Source: CAVQBP01 sp963848195 (GTDB lineage Bacteria; Bacteroidota; Ignavibacteria; Ignavibacteriales; Ignavibacteriaceae). Taken from it: a stretch of 64,000 nucleotides of DNA. Both the position numbers and the translations under genes were made by a program. A model generated the notes under the pieces. The model did not search any database, was not told where the DNA came from, and worked only from the letters and a program-made list of their open reading frames with translations. This document shows, piece by piece, positions 7,801 to 16,119 of the stretch. Location of the stretch: NCBI GenBank assembly GCA_963848195.1, contig CAWKCY010000019.1, forward strand, positions 1 to 64,000, written 5' to 3'. Every line of letters starts with the position of its first letter. Positions within the stretch are counted from its first letter, which is position 1.

Positions 7801-9117
7801 TTATAAATATTTATCTTTATTCACTAACCACGGGATTAATCCGCGGTTAATGTATTTTTTAATCTTCTCTTTCAGCAGTTTCTTTTCAGCCTTCGAAGTA
7901 GTCAACTTAACAGCCTTTTCCAGATGATATTTTGCCTTTTCAATATTATTCGTTTTAACATATAAATCGGCAACTGCCGAATGATAGAGATAATAGTTTT
8001 CAAGGGTTTCTTTATTTTCAATCTTATTGATCTCAACAATTCCTTCCATAGGTCCGTTTACCCTGGAAAAAACGATAGCTCTGTTTAGTGCAACAACCGG
8101 AGTTTTTTTAATTTCGTATAAAAGATTATACATTTTCAGAATCTTATTCCAATCAATTTCACGCATATTTTTTGCTGTAGTATAAATATACGCAATTCCG
8201 GCTTCGAGATGATATCCGGTCATTTTATAGCCGTTAGAAGATTTTTCAAGATGTTTTATCCCTTTTACTATTAAATCATTGTCAAAGAGATTTTTATCCT
8301 GATCTTCAAGTAAAATTATATTCCCCTCCTTATCTAATCTTGCCGGTGTTCTTGCATAATGGAAAAACATTAACGCAAGCAATGCGTGAACTTCAGGTTT
8401 ATCAGTAATGGTATGTTCCGTTAATAATTCCGTTAATCTTATTGCCTCTTCAATAAGAATATCTCTTATCAGAGTATCCTCATTAGACGAATTGTATCCT
8501 TCATTGAACAAAAGATAGGTTGTAGATAAGACATTATTTAGTCTCGTTTCAAGTTCACTCCCTGTTGGAATTTCAAATTTTATTTTCCCTTCTCTAATTT
8601 TCTCTTTCCCCCTGGCTAATCTTTTAGTTATAACAGTTAAATTGGTCAGAAACGCGTTTGCAATTTCTTTGATGCTCAGACCGCATAAGGTTTTCAAAGC
8701 AAGGGCTACTTGTGATTCTACAGGAAGATCGGGATGACAGCAGGTAAAGATCATTCTAAGCTGACTGTCTTTTATTTCATTTTCTGAGAAATATTCCTTA
8801 ACGCTTCCGCTTAAAGACCATTCCGATTTTAAAGATGCAGACAGCTCCAGAGAATAATCCCTCGCAAATTTCTCTCTTCTTAAAATATCTATTGCATTAT
8901 TTTTAGCGGCCCTGTAAAGCCATGCAGAAGGATTATCAGGAATTCCATTGTATGGCCATATCTGCAGGGCTTTTAATAATGTTTCCTGGACAACATCTTC
9001 GACGAGCTCTAAGTTAGTTATTCCGAAAATTTTGGTTAGAGTGGATGTAATTTTGCCGCTTTCATGACGAAATAAATGCTCAACCAGATTTGATATTCCT
9101 TTATCGCGTGAATTCAT
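7801..9117 (-). CDS. ECF42-type RNA polymerase sigma factor with C-terminal helical repeat extension, 438 aa
   Basis: Residues about 15-180 form a sigma-70 domain 2 plus domain 4 pair (VVQETLLKALQIWPYNGIPD, then the AALKTLCGLSIKEIANAFL-like helix-turn-helix). The rest is the long helical/TPR-like extension of the ECF42 group, ending in VKLTTSKAEKKLLKEKIKKY. ECF42 sigmas have no classical anti-sigma factor and sit beside DGPF/YCII proteins; one lies immediately upstream at 9240-9596 in the same direction. The last codons (INRGLIPWLVN) coincide with a dispersed palindrome at 7825-7852, suggesting the C-terminus was altered by a repeat insertion. Confidence 0.85.
   Translation of the reverse strand: MNSRDKGISNLVEHLFRHESGKITSTLTKIFGITNLELVEDVVQETLLKALQIWPYNGIPDNPSAWLYRAAKNNAIDILRREKFARDYSLELSASLKSEWSLSGSVKEYFSENEIKDSQLRMIFTCCHPDLPVESQVALALKTLCGLSIKEIANAFLTNLTVITKRLARGKEKIREGKIKFEIPTGSELETRLNNVLSTTYLLFNEGYNSSNEDTLIRDILIEEAIRLTELLTEHTITDKPEVHALLALMFFHYARTPARLDKEGNIILLEDQDKNLFDNDLIVKGIKHLEKSSNGYKMTGYHLEAGIAYIYTTAKNMREIDWNKILKMYNLLYEIKKTPVVALNRAIVFSRVNGPMEGIVEINKIENKETLENYYLYHSAVADLYVKTNNIEKAKYHLEKAVKLTTSKAEKKLLKEKIKKYINRGLIPWLVNKDKYL
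7825..7852. repeat. GGATTAATCC palindrome lying inside the sigma factor 3' end
   Basis: CCACGGGATTAATCCGCGG is a near-palindrome followed by TTAATG. It shares its centre (GGATTAATCC) and tail with palindromes at 27391-27410 and 50431-50452, while the outer stem bases differ between copies. Here it is translated on the minus strand as NRGLIPWLV. Confidence 0.55.
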
Positions 9118-9194
9118 ACAAATGGATTATGCATCCTCACAAGGATGTTTCTTTTCGGGAAAATATATTCCTTCAATAATTTGACCTCAAGGTC

Positions 9195-9222
9195 AAAAAA
9201 AGGCTCACATTGGAGGTGAGCC
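9195..9222 (-). terminator. Rho-independent terminator of the DGPF/YCII gene
   Basis: Read on the minus strand, an 8-bp stem AGGCTCAC / GTGAGCCT with a 6-base loop is followed at once by seven Ts. It starts 18 bases past the stop of the YCII gene. Transcription of that gene is therefore likely to end before the sigma factor gene, so the sigma gene probably has its own promoter in 9118-9195. Confidence 0.8.
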
Positions 9223-9239
9223 TCACCATAAGACTTAAA

Positions 9240-9596
9240 TTACATCATATCGATTTTTCTAACCTGTCTTATTTCAACAGTCCCGCCTAAATCAAAATCG
9301 GGATAGTCTTTAGCAATTTCCAGCGCCCCGTTCATATCTTCTGCTTTTACAACGAAAAAACCTCCAACCAATTCTTTTGATTCCGGAAACGGGCCATCGG
9401 TAACAACTACCTTGCCTCCGTTCTTTTTAAGAACCTTCCCCCCTTTTATTAAGGGCTCGCCCCCTTCATAAATTTTCCTTTCGGAAAGATCTTTTATCCA
9501 GCTATACCATTTGGCCGTTTCTTTTTGTGCTTCTTCGGCAGATAACCTGGCATCTTCATAATCGGCACCTTTAAAAATAAACATAAACTTTTCCAT
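9240..9596 (-). CDS. DGPF/YCII-family protein, partner of the ECF42 sigma factor, 118 aa
   Basis: This is a small YCII-related protein of the DGPF subgroup: the name-giving motif appears as VVTDGPFPESKELVGGFFVV in the middle, with MFIFKGADYEDARLS at the start. DGPF proteins are the conserved neighbours and presumed targets or modulators of ECF42 sigmas, and one such sigma gene follows directly (7801-9117). An AGGAGCTC-like ribosome binding site lies just before the ATG. Biochemical function is not known. Confidence 0.8.
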   Translation of the reverse strand: MEKFMFIFKGADYEDARLSAEEAQKETAKWYSWIKDLSERKIYEGGEPLIKGGKVLKKNGGKVVVTDGPFPESKELVGGFFVVKAEDMNGALEIAKDYPDFDLGGTVEIRQVRKIDMM

Positions 9597-9671
9597 AACA
9601 GAGCTCCTTATTTTTTGTTATTAAATTTTGATTCATATTAATGACGAATAAGAATGAAAGATATGGACATA

Positions 9672-9818
9672 TTGTAACGCGAAACTCCGTTTCGCAAAAC
9701 CCACCTCATATTAATTGTAGTGCGAAACTCCGTTTCGCAAAATCCATCCACTTTCGTTCCCTTAGGAAAAATAAATTAGCAGTAAGGAACACTTGCGAAA
9801 CGGAGTTTCGCGTTACAA
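9672..9818. repeat. Cluster of three GCGAAACTCCGTTTCGC palindromes, two direct and one inverted
   Basis: GCGAAACTCCGTTTCGC occurs at about 9679-9695 and 9722-9738, and its reverse complement GCGAAACGGAGTTTCGC at 9796-9812. The outermost pair extends to TTGTAACGCGAAAC and GTTTCGCGTTACAA, so the whole cluster is also a large inverted repeat. Relatives occur at 36354-36372 and 36405-36425. A short frame that crosses the cluster (9641-9841) is not a gene. Confidence 0.75.
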
Positions 9819-9964
9819 GACAAATGTGTTCATTTTATTGAGCAGTTAAAAATATTATTTTGATACAGATTACTCCAAAACTCCTTGTTTTTTTGCAAAT
9901 TTGGCATTTATTTAATGGTACGTTATATTACACCTCCTGTAATAAATTAGTAAGCGGGGTTATC

Positions 9965-10663
9965 ATGAAAAACATATCCTACATTCTTTTAAATTTCATT
10001 TTCTCACTATTTATTGTTTGCCAAACATTAAATGCCCAAATCTCAAGAAATCCGGATCAGAGCAGACCAACTTCCAGAATTCCCGGATCAAATACCGGAG
10101 TTAATACTCCTGATAGAAGCAGAGAGCCTGTAACCAGCAAACCTGTAACAAAAGAAAGAAATACTCCTCCAATTCAAGTAATAAGTAATCCTGTTCATGC
10201 AAATCCGGTAAGCTACCCTGAACCTCCGGTAAGACCGCCAAAACATTATTGCCCGCCCCTCCCGCCACCTCCGCCTATAGTTGAACCAGTTACTATTATA
10301 GATTATAACCCAACTATAGTTATCAATGAACCGGCTCCTATAATCGGAGATAACCCGGTTTCAGATGTTAAAGTAAACGAACTTACAATACAAAGGTTAG
10401 ATGAAGCACTTAAAAGTAATCCCAAAGATACCATTCTTTATTTCTTGAGAGGAAACGCTAAGCTGGTTACTCAGGATTATTACGGTGCAATTCAAGACTT
10501 TTCAACTTATTTGAAACTGGTTCCATGGGATAAAGAGGCTTATTATAAAAGAGGACTGGCTTATTTGTATTATGGAAATAAAAAAGAGGCTTTAATTGAT
10601 TTTCAAATTGCTTCGGAATTGGGATATAATAAGGGAGATTCAATAATTAAAAAATATTATTGA
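9965..10663 (+). CDS. Secreted proline-rich TPR protein, 232 aa
   Basis: I start it at the ATG at 9965, which opens a clear signal peptide (MKNISYILLNFIFSLFIVCQ, cleavage after NAQ). A long proline-rich, low-complexity linker follows (PPVRPPKHYCPPLPPPPPIV). The C-terminal third holds about two TPR units (AIQDFSTYLKLVPWDKEAYY then KRGLAYLYYGNKKEALIDFQ). It is probably a periplasmic or surface scaffold protein. An upstream in-frame ATG would add 35 residues without a signal peptide at the front, so I rejected it. Confidence 0.7.
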   Translation: MKNISYILLNFIFSLFIVCQTLNAQISRNPDQSRPTSRIPGSNTGVNTPDRSREPVTSKPVTKERNTPPIQVISNPVHANPVSYPEPPVRPPKHYCPPLPPPPPIVEPVTIIDYNPTIVINEPAPIIGDNPVSDVKVNELTIQRLDEALKSNPKDTILYFLRGNAKLVTQDYYGAIQDFSTYLKLVPWDKEAYYKRGLAYLYYGNKKEALIDFQIASELGYNKGDSIIKKYY

Positions 10664-10753
10664 GCTGTTGTTTGTTGGGACAACTTTTACCCGGAAACTC
10701 AAAAGTTTCATCTTCAATAGAGAAGCTGCGGATAATTCATCAAACAACAGCTC
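10662..10753. repeat. Inverted-repeat element with 13-bp perfect arms GAGCTGTTGTTTG / CAAACAACAGCTC
   Basis: The left arm starts within the stop codon of the TPR gene and the right arm is at 10741-10753. The spacer is 66 bp and has an inner near-palindrome GTTGTTTGTTGGGACAAC. No other copy was seen in this window. It could act as a terminator structure or be a small non-autonomous repeat. The remainder of 10754-10965 shows nothing recognisable. Confidence 0.55.
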
Positions 10754-10965
10754 TTGAAAGTAATTACATCAACACTAATGCCAATAACCATACAATCTAT
10801 TTCCTTCGTTCATTATTAACAATTTCCCCTTTACACTAACTACTATCGGAAGTTTTTGTATTTTGTTTAGACATATAAATTAAATTAATACATAACCTGT
10901 ATAAATCTTACCGGTATTTTTCCGTACTTCACCGAATTTTTCTTAATAATCTTAACCAAAACCTT

Positions 10966-10973
10966 TATCTTTG
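10966..10973 (+). promoter_or_regulatory. Candidate Bacteroidota-type -7 element TATCTTTG
   Basis: TATCTTTG fits the TAnnTTTG -7 box used by Bacteroidota sigma factors and lies 23 bases before the ATG of the LiaF-like gene. No convincing -33 TTG motif was found at the proper distance, so this is weak. Confidence 0.3.
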
Positions 10974-10996
10974 ATCCAAAGAATTAAGGAGAAAAA

Positions 10997-11746
10997 ATGG
11001 AAGAATTAAAAACAAATAGAAGCTCTGGAGTTTCAGGCACAAGAATATTTGTTGGTATTATATTAATAATAATCGGCGGGTTATTTCTTTTAGACAACCT
11101 TGATATTTTTTATTTCGATATACCCAGAATTATTTTTTCGTTCCCTATGGTTCTAATGATTTTTGGGGCAATTATTATTATAAATTCAAGGAAAAAAATT
11201 TTGGGAGCATTACTCTTTGCTTTCGGTCTATTTTTAATGATTCCCCGAATATTTCCATGGATACATTTTAACGCGAGCATTGTTTTTCCAATTGTTATAA
11301 TTTTGCTTGGCATTCTTATAATTACCCGTAGACGGGATTATTCCAATGATCCGTCAAAAATCAATGCCTTTAACCACACTAAAGGGCATGATTTAAATGC
11401 AAATAAAATAGATGAAATTTCGATTTTCGGTGGGGGAGAAAAAATCATCTATTCGGAAAATTTTCAAGGAGGTAACGTTACTTCTATCTTTGGAGGTTCG
11501 AATATCGATCTTACAAACTGTAAACTCGCTCCAGGAGAAAATGTAATAGATGTTCTTGCAATTTTCGGGGGGAATACTTTTATTGTTCCTAAAAACTGGA
11601 ATGTCAGGACAGATGTTTTTCCTATGTTCGGAGGGTTCTCTAATAAAATCTTCCGTGACCCTAATACTGTAGTTGACCAGGATAAATCTTTGCTGATAAA
11701 AGGGATTGTTATTTTCGGAGGTGGTGAAATAAAAAGTTATCATTAA
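10997..11746 (+). CDS. LiaF-like membrane protein (DUF5668 plus LiaF C-terminal domain), 249 aa
   Basis: Four hydrophobic segments occupy residues about 15-110 (FVGIILIIIGGLFLLDNLDI is the first). The C-terminal half is a beta-rich domain with repeated IFGGG motifs (EISIFGGGEKIIYSENFQGG, ALAIFGG-like repeats), typical of LiaF/VraT proteins that sense cell-wall or membrane stress and modulate a partner kinase. A good AAGGAG site precedes the ATG. It is followed 8 bases later by a histidine kinase gene and then a LytTR regulator, so the three form one sensory operon. Confidence 0.8.
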   Translation: MEELKTNRSSGVSGTRIFVGIILIIIGGLFLLDNLDIFYFDIPRIIFSFPMVLMIFGAIIIINSRKKILGALLFAFGLFLMIPRIFPWIHFNASIVFPIVIILLGILIITRRRDYSNDPSKINAFNHTKGHDLNANKIDEISIFGGGEKIIYSENFQGGNVTSIFGGSNIDLTNCKLAPGENVIDVLAIFGGNTFIVPKNWNVRTDVFPMFGGFSNKIFRDPNTVVDQDKSLLIKGIVIFGGGEIKSYH

Positions 11747-11754
11747 GGTTTAAA

Positions 11755-12810
11755 ATGCTCACTAATCCTTTATTAAAAAATTTTAGAAATTTTGGCCTTT
11801 ATCTTCTATTCTGGCTCATTCTCATGCTGTTGTACTTTATTATTCTGATGACGGGTGAAAAGATTGAATTATCTATTGCCGTTGCAGACAGTATTATTTT
11901 TAATTTAATACTTTGCGGGCTTGGATTGAGCTTCTGGTACTCGGCAAGATATATATCTTTTGAGAATAACAGGATATCGAAAATAATTTTGAGTCATGCT
12001 CTCGGCGGCTTTATAACTTCTATTATATGGCTTCTGCTCGGATATTATATAATTACCTCTATTTATCCTTCATCTTTAATCTATAAAAGTTTTTTTTATT
12101 CAACTCTTCCCTGGAGGTTCCTCATTGGACTCCTCTTTTATTTTTTAATTACTACTTTTTATTATGTTATAATTTATTATACCGGTTTCCAGGAAAGGAT
12201 TATCCAGGAGTCGGAATTAAAGAATCTGATAACACAGGCAGAGCTCAAATCATTAAAGTTTCAAATTAATCCTCATTTTATTTTCAACAGCCTCAATTCC
12301 ATGAGTGCTTTAACTACCATTGATCCCGATAAAGCAAGGAGTATGATCTTAAAGCTTGCGGATTTTCTCAGGTATACCCTTGCAAATAATGAGAGACAAA
12401 AAAATAAATTAAAAGAAGAACTGAATAACATAAAACTCTACCTCGATATCGAAAAAATCAGGTTTGAAGATAAGTTTGATTTTATTGAAAATGTTGATCA
12501 GGGATGCCTGGAAAATTATGTACCTAATATGCTCTTGCAGCCCCTGATTGAAAATGCAATAAAACATGCCGTCTATGAATCTATTGACAAAGTGATTTTA
12601 AAGCTGGAATGCAAAAAGGTAAATGATTTTATAAATATATCTCTCGAAAATAATTTTGAAAATGGAAACTCAAAACCAAAAGGGGCTGGAATAGGAATAA
12701 AAAATATTGGAAACAGGCTCGAGCTTCTGTATAATAGAAAAAATCTTTTGGAAGTGAAAAAGGAGAATAATATTTTTAGAGTTGATTTATTTATTCCGGT
12801 TTCGGAATAA
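11755..12810 (+). CDS. LytS/YehU-type membrane sensor histidine kinase, 351 aa
   Basis: Four or so membrane helices fill residues 15-150, followed by the His_kinase domain typical of LytS/YehU proteins: SLKFQINPHFIFNSLNSMSA contains the phospho-acceptor histidine, and the ATP-binding part includes NMLLQPLIENAIKHAV and GAGIGIKNIGNRLELLY. It would phosphorylate the response regulator encoded 14 bases downstream. The LiaF-like protein encoded just upstream is the likely sensory modulator. The signal is unknown. Confidence 0.88.
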   Translation: MLTNPLLKNFRNFGLYLLFWLILMLLYFIILMTGEKIELSIAVADSIIFNLILCGLGLSFWYSARYISFENNRISKIILSHALGGFITSIIWLLLGYYIITSIYPSSLIYKSFFYSTLPWRFLIGLLFYFLITTFYYVIIYYTGFQERIIQESELKNLITQAELKSLKFQINPHFIFNSLNSMSALTTIDPDKARSMILKLADFLRYTLANNERQKNKLKEELNNIKLYLDIEKIRFEDKFDFIENVDQGCLENYVPNMLLQPLIENAIKHAVYESIDKVILKLECKKVNDFINISLENNFENGNSKPKGAGIGIKNIGNRLELLYNRKNLLEVKKENNIFRVDLFIPVSE

Positions 12811-12824
12811 ACAACGAAAAAAAT

Positions 12825-13580
12825 ATGAAAGATAATCTTACAGCCATAATTATTGATGACGAAAGCCTTGCCCGCCAGATCATCAAGAAATATTTGGAAG
12901 AATACAGCAGCATTGAACTAATTGCTGACTGCAGCAACGGGCTTGAGGGGATAAAGAAAATAAATGAGCTCAATCCCGATTTAATTTTTTTGGATATACA
13001 AATGCCGAAAATAAACGGATTTGAAATGCTGGAAATTCTTGAAGAACCTCCTGTGATTATCTTTACCACCGCATATGATCAATATGCCATCAAGGCTTTT
13101 GAAGTTAATGCAGCCGACTATTTACTAAAGCCTTTTTCCAAAGAAAGATTCGACGAAGCGATTGAAAAGGCAAAAGTCTATTTGAGAGACAAATCCATAC
13201 AAGGTGATCAGCTTAAAAAGTTAATAAATCATAATGACGAGCAGATAGATTATATCGAAAGAATAATCGTAAAAGATGGTTCAAATATTCTTATCATTCC
13301 TGCAGAACAGATTAAATACATAGAAGCACAGGATGATTACATTATGATATTTTCGGAAATGGGTAAATTTTTAAAGCAGAAAACTATGAAACATATGGAA
13401 AGACACCTTAATCCTAACGAATTTATACGGATTCACCGCTCCTATATTGTATCGATTAAAGAGATAGAAAAAATTGAGCAGCTGGGTAAAGAATCTTTTT
13501 TGGTGAAATTAAAAGAAATAACTAAACCTTTTCCCGTTAGTAAAAGCGGTTATGAAAATCTAAAAAAAGTTCTAGTTTAG
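12825..13580 (+). CDS. LytTR-family response regulator, 251 aa
   Basis: The N-terminal receiver domain (residues 5-120) has the acidic pocket IIIDDES, the phosphorylation site in LIFLDIQMPKINGFEML and the switch lysine in LLKPFSKE. The C-terminal LytTR DNA-binding domain (about 150-250) contains IKYIEAQDDYIMIF and FIRIHRSYIVSIKEIEKIE. It is the output partner of the upstream kinase. Targets cannot be read from this window; the 270 bases after it hold no recognisable gene. Confidence 0.9.
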   Translation: MKDNLTAIIIDDESLARQIIKKYLEEYSSIELIADCSNGLEGIKKINELNPDLIFLDIQMPKINGFEMLEILEEPPVIIFTTAYDQYAIKAFEVNAADYLLKPFSKERFDEAIEKAKVYLRDKSIQGDQLKKLINHNDEQIDYIERIIVKDGSNILIIPAEQIKYIEAQDDYIMIFSEMGKFLKQKTMKHMERHLNPNEFIRIHRSYIVSIKEIEKIEQLGKESFLVKLKEITKPFPVSKSGYENLKKVLV

Positions 13581-13850
13581 GTTCAAAATTTGCTTATATG
13601 ACAATTTTATCTTCCAGGTCACATTATTAACCGTTAAATACAGATAATTATTGATTTTTCTGGAAGATTTGATATTTTTATTGGGCTTCTCAATTTTAGG
13701 AAAGCAGTGTTCTTATTCTCATCAATGGCAATATTATTTATTTGAATATTGAAAAATTCTCCTTTTTATATTGGTTTACTTTTTGTGATGATTATATGAT
13801 CTATCTTTAAGAAGATAATATTTTTTAACAGAATAGAACTTGAGGGATGT

Positions 13851-15449
13851 ATGAATAAAATTTTACTGCTGTTTCTTACATTTATTATCGGACCCTCCTT
13901 TGCTTATAGCCAGGAACAAAGTTATTACTTAGGAACCGGAACACCAAACGATCCGGCCCCAACATCGTGTGCATCATGCCATACAGCCGGCTCTACTGCA
14001 CGGGCTACTCCTTACTATGATACCTGGAAATTGACTCTGCATGGGCAAGCACAAGATTCGATATCAGTAACAAACAGCCATTTCGGATTTGATTGTTTAA
14101 GATGCCATAATGTAGGCTGGGACCCTGCGGTAGATAATTACGGTGCCGATGAATATGTAAAAAAAGATTCGGGTCAAACTCCTAATTACGCTATTACTGA
14201 TCAAGCTAATTGGAATAGAGTCAGGAACGTCGGATGTGAAGCATGCCATGGTCCTCAGGGAACAGCAGACAGACAGTTAGATCTCGTAAAACATTTTACC
14301 GGAGGTATTACTCTGGATTATTCTGCTGAAAACTGCGGTAAATGCCACTCAGAAGCGCATCACCCATATTATGAAGAGTGGTCGCAATCAGGACACGCAC
14401 TCTCAGCTAAACAATCATTTATCGTGAATAATCCTGAGTGCGTTAAATGTCATGTGGCTCAAAGCTTTATAGCGTTTGCAAAAGATCCTGATAATTATAA
14501 ACCTGAGATACTAGCAACCGGACAGGATATTCAACCTCTGACTTGTGTTGCTTGTCATGACCCTCATAGTAATAAGAATATACATCAATTAAGATTCCCG
14601 ATTGAAGCGGGGACAAGAGTAATATGCGATCAATGCCATACAACAGATATTGATTCTGTTGATATAAATACTGAGCCCCATCATACTACATCAGAATGTC
14701 TAAGCGGCTCAAAGAATTTCGGATATCAGTATCCGGGAGAAAAATATCCAAATTCACCCCATACTTTTGCAGTACTGAACAGATGTGTAACATGCCATGT
14801 TCATGCATCTTCAACTGCTGATCCTATTACAGGTTTCTTTTCGACAGGTCATACATTTAATCCTAAAACTTCTGCATGTGCACAGCCAAACTGTCACCCG
14901 AATTTCTATTCACAGGTTGATACATCGAATCACGAAAAAATGTTTGATTATAAGAGAGCACAAACCGTTACCGACAGTTTAATAAATGTACTCTCAAACA
15001 AACTGGCAGGTGCTTCTTCAGCTGATTCCGCTACTGATTCTTTCAAAGAGGCTAAATATAATTTATTAGCATGCGAGAATGAAGGAAGTCATGGTGTTCA
15101 CAATACATTACTGGTTCAGAAACTGTTAACAGATGCTATAAGTCATTATACTCCTACCGGAATTAAAGAAGTCAGTGAAATTCCTGTTAGTTTTACTTTG
15201 AGCCAAAACTATCCAAATCCGTTTAACCCGGCAACTGAAATTAAATTCTCCGTGCCGTTCGGTAGTAATGTAAGTATTAAAATATATGATGTTTTAGGGA
15301 ATGAAGTGACAACGTTAATAAACGGATATTATGCACAGGGAACTTATAAAGCCAGGTGGAATGCTGGGAACTATGCTTCAGGGGTTTATTTATACAAAAT
15401 TGAAGCTTCGAATTTCATAATGATTAAGAAAATGGTTCTGCTAAAATAA
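13851..15449 (+). CDS. Secreted multihaem c-type cytochrome with type IX secretion sorting domain, 532 aa
   Basis: After a signal peptide (cleaved near AYSQ) the protein carries eight CXXCH haem sites (first cysteines near residues 40, 82, 129, 162, 197, 232, 259 and 322) and a ninth unusual CX4CH site, CAQPNCH, at about 353-359. It resembles the cytochrome c554/octahaem class. Residues about 448-532 form a type IX secretion (T9SS) sorting domain starting LSQNYPNPFNPATEIKFS and ending FIMIKKMVLLK. It is therefore predicted to cross the outer membrane and stay at or leave the surface. It precedes four further electron-transfer genes and has its own terminator. Confidence 0.88.
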   Translation: MNKILLLFLTFIIGPSFAYSQEQSYYLGTGTPNDPAPTSCASCHTAGSTARATPYYDTWKLTLHGQAQDSISVTNSHFGFDCLRCHNVGWDPAVDNYGADEYVKKDSGQTPNYAITDQANWNRVRNVGCEACHGPQGTADRQLDLVKHFTGGITLDYSAENCGKCHSEAHHPYYEEWSQSGHALSAKQSFIVNNPECVKCHVAQSFIAFAKDPDNYKPEILATGQDIQPLTCVACHDPHSNKNIHQLRFPIEAGTRVICDQCHTTDIDSVDINTEPHHTTSECLSGSKNFGYQYPGEKYPNSPHTFAVLNRCVTCHVHASSTADPITGFFSTGHTFNPKTSACAQPNCHPNFYSQVDTSNHEKMFDYKRAQTVTDSLINVLSNKLAGASSADSATDSFKEAKYNLLACENEGSHGVHNTLLVQKLLTDAISHYTPTGIKEVSEIPVSFTLSQNYPNPFNPATEIKFSVPFGSNVSIKIYDVLGNEVTTLINGYYAQGTYKARWNAGNYASGVYLYKIEASNFIMIKKMVLLK

Positions 15450-15470
15450 TTAAATTATTATCATACTGAG

Positions 15471-15510
15471 AAGAGTCCACCTCTTTTGCAAAGATTTGGG
15501 CTCTTTTATT
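15471..15510 (+). terminator. Probable terminator between the first two cytochrome genes
   Basis: AAGAGTCC pairs with GGGCTCTT (one G-T wobble) across a short loop containing an inner CTCTTTTGCAAAGA hairpin, and is followed by TTTTATTTAT. This would separate transcription of the T9SS-tagged cytochrome from the genes downstream. Confidence 0.55.
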
Positions 15511-15536
15511 TATAAATCACATTAGGAGAAGATGCA

Positions 15537-16061
15537 ATGTTTACAAAATTTATTCTCGCTGTTGCACTTATATTACCCATAACTGTATTCGGATACACTC
15601 CAAGCGATACTGCTGCAACACATTCATTTGTTGGAGTTGCTACTTGCGGTATGTGCCACAAGTCTGATAAACAGGGAAATCAGCTGAAAATCTGGGAAGG
15701 TTCAATGCATTCTAAAGCATATGAAGCTTTGAAAACTGAAAAAGCTGATAAAATTGCAAAAGACAAAGGATTTAGTACACCTGCGGTTAAGACTGAAGCT
15801 TGCTTGAAATGTCACACAAGCGGCTATAACCTTGCTGCAGAATTTAAGGGTGCAAAATTCAAAGTTGAAGATGGGGTTCAGTGCGAAACTTGTCATGGCG
15901 CCGGTTCCGATTACAAGAACATAAAGGTTATGAAAGATAAACAACTGGCAATCAAGAACGGTTTGGAAATGCACGATAATACGGAAGAATTCTGTAAATC
16001 ATGTCATAACCCGGAAAGCCCGACTTTTGTTGAGTTTAACTTTAAAAGAATCTTGGGATAA
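15537..16061 (+). CDS. Periplasmic tetrahaem cytochrome c554-like protein, 174 aa
   Basis: A signal peptide (residues 1-20, ending VFGY) is followed by four CXXCH sites: CGMCH, CLKCH, CETCH and CKSCH. Spacing and the phrase KIWEGSMHSKAYEAL after the first haem match the cytochrome c554/c-prime family, whose members pass electrons in the periplasm. A strong AGGAGAAG site precedes the start; an ATG at 15532 is out of frame. It opens the probable operon that continues with the outer-membrane barrel 58 bases later, so it is a candidate periplasmic shuttle for that complex. Confidence 0.88.
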   Translation: MFTKFILAVALILPITVFGYTPSDTAATHSFVGVATCGMCHKSDKQGNQLKIWEGSMHSKAYEALKTEKADKIAKDKGFSTPAVKTEACLKCHTSGYNLAAEFKGAKFKVEDGVQCETCHGAGSDYKNIKVMKDKQLAIKNGLEMHDNTEEFCKSCHNPESPTFVEFNFKRILG

Positions 16062-16119
16062 GATTAAACACCCGATTCCACAGCAATAATAGAACTCAAA
16101 CAAAACTGATTTAGAAAAA

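Noticed and set aside
9641..9841. Forward 66-codon frame across the palindrome cluster
   Set aside because: Its residues come from the repeated palindromes (RNSVSQN-type text), with no family resemblance; the repeats explain it.
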